A stretch of DNA of 56,065 bases from Chara braunii (taxonomy: Eukaryota; Streptophyta; Charophyceae; Charales; Characeae), in the NCBI GenBank assembly GCA_003427395.1, contig BFEA01000418.1:404964-461028 (forward strand). Direction: 5' to 3'. Every line of letters begins with the position of its first letter. Position 1 is the stretch's first letter. Under the pieces are notes generated by a model that was not told the DNA's origin, ran no database searches, and saw only the letters and a program-made list of their open reading frames with translations. The position numbers and the translations under genes were made by a program. Of the stretch, positions 1 through 11,244 are shown in pieces.

Positions 1-11
1 ATATGAAAGAG

Positions 12-137
12 AAGGTGTACGTATGAATGAGGAGGACTTCGTTTTGACGGACCAGACTTCACATACCTAATTTTAAGGTGTACGTATGAATGAGGAGGAC
101 TTCGTTTTGACGGACCAGACTTCACATACCTAATTTT
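12..137. repeat. Exact 63-bp tandem duplication
   Basis: Two back-to-back copies, 12-74 and 75-137, appear identical. The unit is 63 bp, a multiple of three, but no frame resembles a known protein. Perfect identity means a very recent duplication or an assembly artefact at the contig edge. Confidence 0.9.
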
Positions 138-2585
138 AACAACAAATTCAACTGGATACTTCTAAATGGGAACAGGCGAAATAAAAAATTCAACATCTGT
201 GAATAAGAAATAAAATCCTCAAACATATTCATAACTTTTGTCGATGTTGGCTTGGGGGGTATCAAGGGGGAAACTTGAAAAGATTGTATGAGTGAAAGGA
301 AAAAAGGACAACGAGGTTTGCAGACACTATCGTTTGATATATGAAGATTGGCCATTGGGAATCATTCCTTGTCTTTGTGCCCTATGAAAGATTTCCCAGA
401 CCCCTTTCCCCCTTCTCCATGATCTATAGTTCCCATATCGTGCTATGGCTATGATGATTCTAATCTTGGTTTAATGTTTAAAAAAGTGGAGAGGGGAGGG
501 ACTTCAAGTAGATCAGTTATGGTGTCACACTCTAACTTGTGGCTTGGTTTAGAGAAGGGTAATGAGAAATACATTGAGGGATCAAGAAAACTAAAAGGGA
601 GCTAGGATTTATAGTCCTTATCAAGCGGCTCTTAACAAAGCTGAAGAGGTAATCCAATGGTCCCTTCAACCAATTGTGATTGTACTGTTGTTCAAAGAAC
701 GTTGGACCTGATTTCCAGCAGGAGCAGCTACCCACTAATAGATGAAACGCCCCCCCCCCCCCCCCCTTAAAAGAACAAAAAAGGGTTAATCACACAGGTG
801 TCACTTCTTTTTTTTTTTCCCGTAAGGCTTGGCCCTCGATCATCATAGTTGTCGGCAGTTAGGACGCATCTTCGGGAGCATAAGAAGAATGATGAGATGC
901 CCGTTTTTTTCGTTTTTCGGTTGGGCATTCGGAGCAAGGACTTTTTCAAGCGATCATCATATGGGGCAAACTTTTTGAGCTTTTGAATTCAAGGAGATCA
1001 TGCGAACAAACCACACGGGTAATAAAAAAATTCTCAAAATTAGGATTTCAATTAGAATAGGAATTTGGGCACGCCGTGCTCTGGCTGCCTACGACCATAA
1101 CTGCACACAACTTCTTGCCTGCTTGCGTCCTACTACACTTTCTTCTCTGTTCACTACCACACTTTTTTCTCCCGCCTCTCCTCAATCCCCGTTTTCATCT
1201 GTTTTCCTTATCTTCTTGATTCTCGCGTGCAACTATAATGCATTTTCATTACTTAGTCTTTGCCGCATGCAAACAAGCTCCTAGTTTTTCCCCCTCTCAT
1301 GGGACTACTCTATATATAACAGACTCGATCCATGGAAAGTGGCCAAATCCCCTTCACCGCGTCCCAAACATACTGATCGTAGGCAATCGTATTCTTGTGT
1401 AACCCTGAACTCATTGTGCGCATATACATTTTTGCTATAAATTTAACAAAACCACGACATAATATGTCTCTAATCTCAACAGTTACTTTCAAGTTAGCGT
1501 GGTCGAGAGGATCGTTTAACGAGTGAGCATGCAGGAGATGAGTGCAGGAGCGGATTTAATGGATGCTTTTTCAAAAATCTCGATTTGCATTTCGAGAATA
1601 GTAAAGAATCTAATTTCCAAGTTTTATATTTTTTGCTTTTCCCTTTTCTTAATTTCTCTATTTTTTTGTAAATTAATCAATTGTTGTAGGAGCGGGCGAT
1701 CCAACAAGTTGGTGGTGATTGTGCGTGGTTAACGTGTGGCCCCAACGAACTGTGGGGCCAAGCAAACCTCGCTTTCATAATCAAACCAAACAGGGTGGTG
1801 ATTCTCGTTCGTTGGTGGGTGCGAGGTAACGGACTGCCTGCACCGAGTAAGGAGTTAGATATTGATGAGAGCGAGGTCTTGTGAGGAGTCCAAGTGGAGT
1901 TGTGCAATCCTTCCTTTCTCTTCTTTTAACTTTTCTAAAGAGGAATTTCAACTTTCTCCCTTTCGAATTTTGTCGAAGCACGACGGATCTCTTTCCCGTT
2001 TTCTTTCCATTCTTCAATTTTGTCGAATTAATAACAGGGTTATTGCTCGATGGCTTCTTTTGAATGAGTGCATGCATGGACCTCAAAACAAAGAATAAAG
2101 AAAAACAATATGATTGTATTTAATAGATCTTGCACTTTCTTTTTAGATATTTAAGTGAAATAATATTAATCGACAACATCCCAATAATGATGGCAAGAGG
2201 AAATTTTATTATTAATGGAGCTTGTATAGTTATAATTAACCAAATTTAATATATGTAAAATACAATAACTTGTGTGTATGCACGATTAACGTATAAAAAA
2301 CCGTTGGGCTTGAATGATGTGATTTTCTAATTTATCCGCCAGTCGTTGATCCTGCATGCAGGTGGATGCGTTACGATCCATGGTTCTGGATCTGTTGTCC
2401 ACGGATGCACTCGTATGAAGGAATAGACACGCCGTATCTATCTCTCTCCCCTCCTTATTGCAACTCGATGACCATTGGTAACATGATAGAGGACAAACAA
2501 TCGACTAAATATGGGATGATGGCCGTGTTCCAAGGGATATAGGAAGAGTATTGCTCGACCATGCAATCCAGATCTCCATATTGGC
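138..2585. other. Non-coding stretch, no gene seen
   Basis: I see no recognisable gene. A run of 17 C lies at 750-766 and a T-rich patch near 807-820. The part at 2100-2330 is clearly AT-rich. Short open frames on both strands lack domain-like composition and look random. Confidence 0.6.
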
Positions 2586-3062
2586 TTACCGAGAGCGACT
2601 ATATGAGATTCCGGACTGACGAATACTTTCTCCCTCACTTTCAAGCCAACCTTCCCCGATTCCCCCTTCAAACCGAATGGCTCCCTGCCCACACAACACC
2701 CCTATAGCTGAAGATTGCAAGTGTTCACTATATTTGGGTTTGTCGCAATTGAAACAAATTTTTCGCCTCACTACCTCCTCCTTCCGTTTAACAATTTCCC
2801 TTTCATCACCTGGCCGCCTGGCGAACGCTTGCTCTTTACTGATTGCATACCCCGTGCTCCGAGTGCATATAGGACTAAGCGTACCGAGCACGAAGGTTCG
2901 TCCCGCGACATCATAGCATAACCGAGTTCCGCGCATAGAGCATTCAATTAAGGTCTTCATCCTCAGACTCAAAACTTTGGTGAATCCTGCAGGCGCCACG
3001 TATGACAACAGCAAGAGACCCACCGTGTTCCTCGTATGCACCATGTGCAGGTCTGGCCCCAA
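2586..3062 (-). pseudogene. Possible Ty3/gypsy-type Gag remnant with broken zinc knuckle
   Basis: This minus-strand frame of 158 residues contains a basic stretch followed by CFNCDKPKYSEH at residues 103-114 (nucleotides about 2721-2756). The spacing C-x2-C-x7-H fits the CCHC knuckle of many plant Ty3/gypsy Gag proteins, where a Cys normally follows one residue after the His; here that position is Gln. The knuckle normally binds nucleic acid during packaging of retrotransposon RNA. No protease, reverse transcriptase or integrase frame is seen nearby, and no LTRs were recognised, so if real this is an isolated fossil. The rest of the frame is not recognisable and the match could be chance. Confidence 0.3.
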
Positions 3063-3274
3063 TATCGACGTCGATGAAACCGTGCGCGCGACTCAATGGA
3101 CCTTAGTGTGTCCTGAGACCACCACCTTACTCTTCCGAATCAACTGCGTTTCTATCCTTGGAACTTCGACACAAGAGATCTTTACTCCGACCTGAAACTC
3201 CACCACCACTTTCCTAACATCCTTGGCACACCCTATTTGTCGCGCCTCTGAGCCTATTCCCACCCCAATCAGCG

Positions 3275-3595
3275 ATGGCATCAAGCACGATTGTACCAAT
3301 TACAGCCTCAACACCTCCAACGACGATGCAACCATTACCTTCCACAACAACGAGCGTAACAACATCACCAACTACCTATCCAACAATAACAATAATGACG
3401 ACAACACCATCTACCACAACATCCGACTTGGCATTATCTTTTTTGGCATCAACGACTGTAACAATATCACTAACTACCTATCCAACAACAACAATGTTAT
3501 CACCATCTATATCCACACCCGACTTAAAGACATCCTTGTCTGCATCAATACCATGCAGCCACTTTCATCTGTGGAGTTGGCGACGTCGCTCGTAA
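3275..3595 (+). pseudogene. Threonine-rich frame with 34-residue tandem repeat
   Basis: The plus frame starting at 3275 is very rich in Thr, Ser and Pro, like a mucin or cell-wall linker. A 102-bp DNA unit occurs twice in phase, with equivalent points at 3364 and 3466. The unit length is a multiple of three and the second copy keeps the TTYPT core. This suggests either a decayed exon of a secreted protein or an ACN-rich minisatellite. No signal peptide, splice sites or neighbouring exon could be established. Confidence 0.3.
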
Positions 3596-3599
3596 TGTC

Positions 3600-5600
3600 A
3601 ACACGCATGATGTTCTCCACTCCACCACCGTCACCTCCCACACTTTCAGCACTACCAACAGCTGGCATCAAGGGTATGTGTCCCTGCCTTTCCTAGTCTG
3701 CTGTTGGATGTCCGGGGATCTACTAGCAGCATGCCTATGTCTGCAGGACGAGTGCTCTTTTGCCACCCCGTTGACGGATTGCCTTCCAGCATGTAACCCT
3801 CAACTGTCGTCTAAGCTTTGCAAACATGTATGCAAATTTCCCTAAGCTTCACCCTTTTTTTTTTTTCCTTTTTTCAGTTTTCAAATTTGGTGTTTTGTTA
3901 TTCCCAGTTGTTACAAAGCACGAAAGGTCCAATGGACAAAACTGTTCTATTTGAGTGCAATTTTATTTCTCGTTGTTTTTTTTTTCTTATTTATTATTGG
4001 GTACTTTCCATTATTTGGAACCTCTTGGTTACCTTAAATACAAATCTGCAAATTTACTACACATTCAGTTACAACTGAAGATTTATAATTATATTTTATT
4101 AACAATTCATATTTTGTTTGTTTCATAAAATATGTTCTCAAGTACGAATCTTCATGATCTTTTTAATAGAATCAAAACGTATTTCAGTAAAAACCTGTAT
4201 CAATGAAGTGTTACGTTGAAAGTCAATTCTTCGCTGCAGTCGTTTTGTGTGGGAGCCTCTATGGAAAAAGGTAATATGACCTGTGACATTTTACCCACAC
4301 AACGCTTTTTCTTAAACTAAAAGTTGATTTTTGGGTTTTTTTGCTTTGCTTTTCCAAACCGGTTTCATAAGACAAAGTTACCTTCAATTGAAGGCCAAAT
4401 AAGTCAAGAAGTTTCATATAATGCAACTTTTCACGTAATTGTTTTGTTTCTGTCTGTATGACAATCAATTGTTTATGGATTTTCATTTCGCCTCAATGCA
4501 CTGCCGTGATGACATGCTGCTTGTTGGCGGTGCACGAGCCTGCATTCTGCACAGGGTGGTGGGGGCGTGACGGGTTGGGGTACCTGGGCAAAGTGGAGTG
4601 ATGGTGAGTGTTGTGGAGGACGATATTTGACACTCCCCCCTCTTGTTTCCCTTTGTTTCTTCCGCATTCCATGGGAGGATGTGTTCTTCCAAAATTGAGA
4701 AGGATTCTCGCTGTTCACTCTTCAACCTTCAGCAAGATCCCAGAGAAGATATTGCAGAGCTAGGTGACCAGGAATGCCCAACCAGGCATCCGGACAGGTC
4801 GGCCAGGCAGGCATACACCAGGGCCACACTGGGCAACTTGGAAGACCTGAATTGGATGCCTGAAGTGGATTTAGAACTGAAAACGTGACTCCGCCGTACT
4901 TACCCATTTCTTTGCTCGCCTGGACTCGTCCACCACGCACTTTCCTAGATCTGTTTCAGAAATGCAGCTCGTTAACGGTCGAAACTTTCAGAGCTCGACC
5001 GCTGTTGATGAATTACGCCAGCACCCTTTCTTGCATTTCCTTGCCTCGGAAAGGAGTGGTCAGGGGCCCATGGCCTATATGTGGGCGAGGTGCTGGCGGG
5101 TAAAGTTAGACATTCAACTCCAAAAAAAATGTAAGCAAGGCAATAAACGGTCCTCGACTCAGTATTAGTGCTATCTTCATTATGATCATCGGCTGAAAAG
5201 ATTTGCTGATCCGCAATCAAGGTGGTTGGATTGCGAAGATTGACCAAGCTCAGAGTAGCCGGGTAACAAAAGGTCAATCATTTACGAAGTAGCCGCAATG
5301 CGGATGCCACACACGAGGAGACCAACGGGAAAGCTCAATTTCAACGGGAATGCTGAGCACACAAAGTAGCAGCAATGGGGATGCCACGCATGCTGGTTAC
5401 GCGCTGTGTGCTCTAATATGTCTCCCAGAGGGGAGGCTATCAGAAAAAGGCCTCCGACACACAACTCACACGGGACCACAGCTGCACCTCACAGATTAAA
5501 GAAGGCAGCCTCCTCTTCGGTGTAAGTTCTGTAGCGAGGGAGTGACGGGGGTTAGAAGGGGGTATGGAAGGCTAGCAAATTTTAGTACCAAAGACATGAC
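3600..5600. other. Non-coding stretch, no gene seen
   Basis: There is no recognisable gene. A T-rich patch lies at 3854-3866, and the section 4080-4240 is AT-rich. The short frames around 4470-5100 have no family resemblance. Confidence 0.5.
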
Positions 5601-5607
5601 GTACAGG

Positions 5608-5790
5608 TGGTTCAATCATCCTCGGTGGAACACCATGGTTAAGATTCCACCTCTACCTGTGACAAACCGCTCCTAAAAATTCGCACTGGTCAAGCTGGAG
5701 CGGTCGAGTAAACTCAGTAAAGGTTGAGCGGTTTGTCACAGGTAGTGGCCGAATCTTAACCAAGGTGTTCCAGCAAGGATGATTGACCAC
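5608..5790. mobile_element. Foldback MITE with long inverted arms
   Basis: The left arm (about 5608-5672) reads as the reverse complement of the right arm (about 5727-5790) with a few mismatches and a loop of about 55 bp. The outermost motif is GTGGTTCAATCATCC, answered by GGATGATTGACCAC. An RNA copy would form a hairpin with arms of roughly 65 bp. This is typical of a non-autonomous DNA transposon; no target-site duplication was established. Confidence 0.75.
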
Positions 5791-6690
5791 GTGGACCTTT
5801 CCCAGCTAGTTTTCATAGACGCGGCTCATTGACAGCCGCAACTCTCAGGGCCAGGCCACCATCAATGAATTCTGTCGGCGGTCATGGCCATATTCAGTTT
5901 CAGGCCTCCGTAGGTCGCAGTGAGGGGCCCGCAGCGGCCGACTTGTCCGCAAGGTGCTAGTGGAAGGATTACTTTTTCACCGAGAATGAGCCAAGAAGCA
6001 GACTTCGGAAAGAGTCTGTGAAGAAATTCTACAACCGTTATCATGGAAGGATAGATGGTCAGCTTGGCCATCTCAAGCTCCGCCACCCTGATACCTCCAC
6101 CCTACACGTGACCTGGCAATGTGAGATGAGGTTCGTGGAGTCTCTCATTCTAAAGGATTCTTGGGCAATCCAGTAAAAGGTCGTCCTCTATTTAAAAAGC
6201 CTATATATGAAATATGGGCAACGCAACGTAAACGTGATTGGCTCACATTGATCCAGATGTGTTCGAGAGCCTGAGACATATTCGTTGGGGAAAACCGTCG
6301 ACTCCATTAAAACTCGGCTCTAAAAATTGGCAGTACCATTGTCAATTAGACAGTTTCGTTTGGGAAAACCATCAACTCCAAACGAGGTGGGATCAATGGC
6401 TTTCATATTCTCTTCGAAGATTCAGAGTACAAGTGTCTCAACAGTAAAAGACCCCATCCATCTTTCCATCTTTAATCCGAAAGTACCTTTTCCCCCGTTG
6501 AGATTATGTGGGCCTCCGCTCTTTTAGGAGGCCGATAACGAACCGACAGCTGCCAATGCGATTTACCAGCGTCGGCAGTCGATTGGCCCTGCCTACCATT
6601 TTTTTTAATTTTTTTTTTTTCTCCTACCGAATTTTTAAGAGTATCGGCAAACTTCCAAGTATTAATCCGGATATCCGGACATCTTTGATT

Positions 6691-6760
6691 TATCCGGATC
6701 TGCAGGCTGGGCACTGCTGCCAGACTATCCGGATTTGCAGGCCGGGTAGTGATGCCGGAC
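6691..6760. repeat. 35-bp tandem duplication
   Basis: Two copies, 6691-6725 and 6726-6760, both begin TATCCGGAT. They sit in a patch with several further ATCCGGA motifs between 6660 and 6930, which may be pieces of a larger inverted element. Confidence 0.8.
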
Positions 6761-7210
6761 AAAACTGGACTAAGTATATCCGGAGGGTCAAAAGTAAGGC
6801 ACTTTTCCAAAAAAAAAAACAAAAGATCTCAAAAAAATCTGAAAAAAAGTATGTTGTAGACTATAACAATACCAACAGCTTTTGGCTGGAGGTATTTTTT
6901 ATCATCGGAATTTATCCAGAAAATTCCGGATAAACCTTTTGTCCCCGTGTGTTCCATCAGGATAGAGTCCGGGCAGTTAATCCGACTGGGAATATCATGC
7001 TACCGAGGAAAACTCCCAGTTTTCCCTAATTTCCCAACACTGGCTGAGGTACTGGTGCTTAAAAAATAATAATAATAATACTTAAAAAAATAAAAATACC
7101 ATGCATCTTTCCTATTGCTTTGCGTTGACATCTTTTTGATTGAAAGCATAGGGATGGGTGGGAGGTGGTCATCATTGACTACCAAGCTTGAAATACCACT
7201 CTTTTATCTG

Positions 7211-7368
7211 TTAAACCACCAGTACTTGGCCCAGCTATAGGCCGCAGAAAAAAATAGAGTAGAAACATTTCTAATCGGATGAATTTGGGCGCTCCTGTAG
7301 TAGCCCGTACGTTTCCTAAAACCGTGGCGTGTTAACGGGCACGACTCTAGGAAGTACTGGTGGTTTAA
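7211..7368 (+). mobile_element. MITE with TTAAACCACCAGTACT ends, copy 1
   Basis: This 158-bp element starts TTAAACCACCAGTACTT and ends AAGTACTGGTGGTTTAA, so the termini are inverted repeats of about 17 bp. The same element occurs in the opposite orientation at 8654-8812, and a relative with similar ends lies at 44580-44786. No coding capacity; presumably mobilised by a transposase elsewhere. Confidence 0.85.
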
Positions 7369-7689
7369 GGATGTCTAACTGCCAAAGCAATTGGTTCGGC
7401 TGAACCTTGCGTGGTCCGTGCCTTTTTTTTTTTTCTTGGCGTGGATGTCTTATCATTATCCCGCCCTTAGGTGCGATGCGTCCACGAAGAAAGTGGGGAT
7501 TACGCTTTTTCAACTTACATGACGCGAAGGGAATGGGGAGCAAATATTTCTGTTTTTTTTTCAAATATAACAGGTGTTCAAAGCAGAGGACCGTATTTGT
7601 CAGAAACATTGGGCTTAGTCAGTATATGGAACTTCAAGCTCTGCCCTCAGTTAGCGTCTCTGCTCACACAAACAGTGCTCAAAGCGTCA

Positions 7690-8003
7690 AACAATATTTT
7701 TGTTTTCGTCAATGACACACCGCAACTTCAGAGAGCTTACTTCATAGAGCTTACGTCAGAGTCCAACACAAAACGTTTTTGAATTTGCCAGTCAAAACCC
7801 CTTCGCCTCACACAGCTATTTTCTACCCTTCCTGTTTTCAAGTCAGTTAAACCATAACTCGAGACTCGAATGATATTTGTTTTTCCTGATGACGCCCTGC
7901 AACTTCAGAAAGCTTATGTCAGCGTCCACAGCGAAACATTTCTGAATTTCCACAGTCCCACATGGCCATTTTCTTCGTCCGTTGAACTATAACTCGAATT
8001 TAC
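7690..8003. repeat. Diverged tandem duplication, about 178-bp unit
   Basis: The segment beginning near 7690 is repeated near 7869. Both copies carry GCAACTTCAGA, an AGCTTA motif and a shared ACTATAACTCGA-like end. Divergence is substantial, so the duplication is old. Confidence 0.6.
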
Positions 8004-8040
8004 TGTGCTCATAGCCTCATATACATTTCCACAAAAATGG

Positions 8041-8227
8041 GGTGGGGTGGGGGGGGGGGGGGTAGAGGAGGAAGTGTGGACATCACTTGAACCTCGAACA
8101 ATGTCTCCTCCTTCAGGACATCCGTTAACATCGGCATGATATAGACAAGATTGACATGGCCCTGCAGACGGGGGGGAGGGGAAGACAGAGAGGAGACGGG
8201 GAAAAAAAAAAAAAAAAAAAAAAAAAA
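8041..8227. repeat. Homopolymer runs (G and A)
   Basis: G-rich runs lie at about 8041-8062. A run of more than 20 A lies at 8202-8227. They explain the Phe-rich and Lys-rich open frames in this section, which I do not regard as genes. Confidence 0.85.
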
Positions 8228-8475
8228 GAAGCAATAACGAGAACTTTACAACAGCCAATTACAAAATCACACATGGAAAAAAACAAAAGCACACGTAAGG
8301 CAAACTATATGGTTAGAAAAAAGAAGAAAGACAAAGATACCATTCTGCAAGCACACTACTACACTCAGAAAATGCACATATGTGGCCGCACATTGATAGC
8401 ATCAGTACACCTTCAGTCGATCCGATACCGTTCCTTTTTTTCGCCCAAGGAGAGAAAGCCGTGCATCTGGCTGGC

Positions 8476-8572
8476 CCTATAAAATTGAAATCCCATCAAG
8501 ATTCGAACACAGGTCTGCTTGTCAACAGTTGATGCCTATACCATTCTGCCACGCATTCGTTCCAGTAAATTT
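8476..8572 (-). mobile_element. tRNA-derived SINE-like sequence, copy 1
   Basis: Read on the minus strand, this has a Pol III A-box-like TGGCAGAATGG and a B-box-like GTTCGAATC about 35 bp downstream, then ATCTTGATGGGAT. A weaker copy on the same strand at 10929-11000 shares the AATCTTGATGGGATT segment. This is more consistent with a short interspersed element than a functional tRNA, since no clean cloverleaf forms. Confidence 0.5.
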
Positions 8573-8653
8573 GACGCGATGACTTCCTCATATCATATAT
8601 AAATTAATAATCTAATAACTCAACAAAAAGTGTTAAATCTTCCTCCAGTGCTC

Positions 8654-8812
8654 TTAAACCACCAGTACTTCCTGAAGTCGTGTAGCGTTAACGCTACGCA
8701 ATTTAAGGAAACGTACGGGCCACTACAGGAGCGCCCAAATTCATCCAACTAGAAACGTTTCTTCTTTATTTTTTTCCGCAGCCGATAGCTGGGCCAAGTA
8801 CTGGTGGTTTAA
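8654..8812 (-). mobile_element. MITE with TTAAACCACCAGTACT ends, copy 2
   Basis: This 159-bp copy is inverted relative to the element at 7211-7368. It shares the same ends and the inner segments around GGGCGCTCCTGTAG and GCTGGGCCAAGTACT on the opposite strand. The two copies are 1.3 kb apart and together could form a larger hairpin. Confidence 0.85.
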
Positions 8813-9095
8813 GCAAAGCTGTTTGCATTGACCCTTCGCCTCATTTCCTCTGATCACCTGCACCGCAAGAACAGAGAGGTGTGGAGGACCCCTGACTCCA
8901 CCCGAATAAAACAGCCTGTCGTTATCGCTGTGTCTCAAAGTTGCCCCAGTTATAGCGGTGACACCTGGGCTTTGTATTCAGGTGGAGACGACAGGCATGT
9001 TGCTGCAAGCGCGGCAAGCATTGCTACCGAGTGGGACGAGTCTTCGTTTCCACTTTTGTCAATCACCAATCGCATGCCCAAGGCACGTCCGATCC

Positions 9096-9501
9096 ACCTA
9101 TCATGTCTATTGTTTATACAAATTCTGCGATCTCAGAATCTCCTCATTGGGTGAGAGGGGGGGGGGGGGNGGAGACAATTCAAAGCGAAGAAAATACACT
9201 TCCTGAAACTTCGCCATACACCCGCCACAGCTGAGCAGACAAAGAGCAGTTAGGCCGATAATGCATTCACTTCCAATGCCACTTAACATCTGATCTATAC
9301 CTATCATGTCTACTGTTTACAGAAATTCTGCAACCTTAGAGTTCCCTCATTGGGCGGGGGAGGGAGAGGCCACAATTCAAAGCGTTGAAGAAAATTAACT
9401 CCTGAAACTTCGGCGTACACCCGCTACGGCTGAGCAGACACAGAGCAGTTATGCCACTAATGCATTCACTTCCAATGAACAAGCGCCAATCCCAGCTGGT
9501 A
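9096..9501. repeat. 203-bp tandem duplication with an ambiguous base
   Basis: Copies at 9096-9298 and 9299-9501 both start ACCTATCATGTCTA and carry TGCATTCACTTCCAATG near their ends. The first copy contains a long G run and the only unresolved base (N at 9170), so the run length there is uncertain. Confidence 0.85.
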
Positions 9502-9509
9502 CGCCTTTC

Positions 9510-10140
9510 ACACACGACACCGAAACCAAGATCATACACACCAGTTCGCAAATAGCAATGCTTCGTCACCAGCGGTCTGTCATCGCCAACCCGCATGCAG
9601 AAAGTCCGAGTTAATCCCTTCTACAACAACAAGAATGCCACTGTCGCTACCCCCAGTTACGTGCCACTTTTGTCTGTTTTTGCAAAGAAAAGCACTCCTA
9701 CCGAAGCTACAAACTCATTTTGCTGAGTTCCTTCAACATGGTCATTACATCACGCGCCTTTGTATACTCTACTTGCTCACCTGTGTCGGTTTTCCGGTAC
9801 AGTTCTATCGACAATTGAATCCAGGAAGTTTTCTCACGGAAAATGAGACCCGTCCAATAACCCAAGTTTGTTTTGTTCAGCAGCATTATCTTTATTATCT
9901 GTCATGCATATTATCTAGCCGAGCAAAAACTCGTACGGCGATAGACCAGGAATTCCAATCTTACCCTACATCACAGAAACGTTTATTTCCGATCCGCTCC
10001 CACGATGGCTTTCATTCGTTTGTTTCCCCTACGAATGTTTTGAAGTAGCACACCACCAACTCCTTTCTACATCCCAGGCTGAGCATATGCCACCACCCTC
10101 AAGCTAACCCATAACAACAACACGTACCTTGGGTTAGCGC
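9510..10140. other. Non-coding stretch, no gene seen
   Basis: No recognisable domain, tRNA or inverted repeat was found. The plus frame at 9635-10048 is long but its composition resembles no family. Confidence 0.5.
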
Positions 10141-10142
10141 GA

Positions 10143-10470
10143 GAAAACCATGACCAGACTTTTCACAGAATATTTGTCCGCAGCGTGCAGAGTTTTGTGC
10201 GCATTTGTCCTCTTCGCGCATGAAAACCACGACCAGACTGTTCACAGAAGGTTTATCCCCAGTGCGCAGAGTTTTGTGCACATCTCTCCTCTTCACAACT
10301 CTCTTCTGGCATTTGCATCATCAACTAAACTCAACTGTAAGGTGCTCGCTCTTTTTTGCACATTAGAGAGCTGACCTTGAAACAGGCCATGAAAAGTCAA
10401 AATCCACAACCGGACTTTTCGCAGAGTAGTTGTCGGCAGAGCAGAAAGCCGTGAGCTTTCGTGCCCTTCT
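10143..10470. repeat. 79-bp tandem repeat with a displaced third copy
   Basis: Copies start at 10143 and 10222 (period 79), with GACCAGACT and CAGAGTTTTGTGC in each. A more diverged copy starts near 10391, separated by unrelated sequence and sharing the ACTTTTCGCAGA-like core. Confidence 0.7.
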
Positions 10471-10928
10471 TTCCCAACTCTCTCGTCCGGCGTTGCATCA
10501 TCATTAACTCACCTGTACCGTACCCCATCCAGCTCTTGTGCACACATTAGAAGAGGCACCTCCTCACACCGAAACATGCTCGATTGTCCCCGACTGCGTC
10601 CGTTCTAAGAAAACCCGCTCAACCACTGACACCACCGACAACAGATCGACAAAATATAAGATCTGACCTCATTCACATCCCTTTCCTGCCCAAAATGAGC
10701 CTGATAAATTATAGACCATCCAGTGTGAAACAAGTTCACACCTCCCCCAAGGTTTCCAGACTGTACCTTCAAGAACGGGTGACGATTCTGAGGCAACCAT
10801 TCACATGCACAATGACGACACACTACACGTCGCGGTCCCCACCGATAAGCGACAAAAGCTCAGTACACTCTTTCGATCAATACACTGGCGGTCCCGTTCC
10901 ACATCGTCAACCATGCGCTCTGCTTGTA

Positions 10929-11000
10929 ATCCCATCAAGATTTGAGAGCACTATTTGTCTGGCCTACTGTTCTGCAGACCAACAACTGCGGCTTAGGGGA
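10929..11000 (-). mobile_element. tRNA-derived SINE-like sequence, degenerate copy 2
   Basis: The minus strand shares CAAATCTTGATGGGATT and the upstream layout with the element at 8476-8572, but the B box is decayed. It lies across the 215-codon frame at 10584-11231, which argues against that frame being a gene. Confidence 0.4.
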
Positions 11001-11244
11001 CCACACGCGGAAAAGGCAATCAGTTGTCGAAGGGAGTTGCAGAGCACTGAGTCACTGACAAAAGACGAACAAGATATTAATACGGTTCCAGAGCGCCACA
11101 ACGCACAAAATTCAAGAACCAAAGCTCCAAAGACGTCGACAAAAAAACAATCACCGCGATGCTTTTTAATTGCACGTTCCAATGCATGGAGACTTATTCT
11201 AGCGAAAAGCAGAGGAGGAAACATTACCTAAAGAAGCAAGCAAA

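Noticed and set aside
10584-11231. Longest open frame in the window (215 codons, plus strand)
   Set aside because: No domain-like pattern. It overlaps a SINE-like piece on the other strand and competes with long frames in other phases; it looks like chance in a stop-poor CA-rich stretch.
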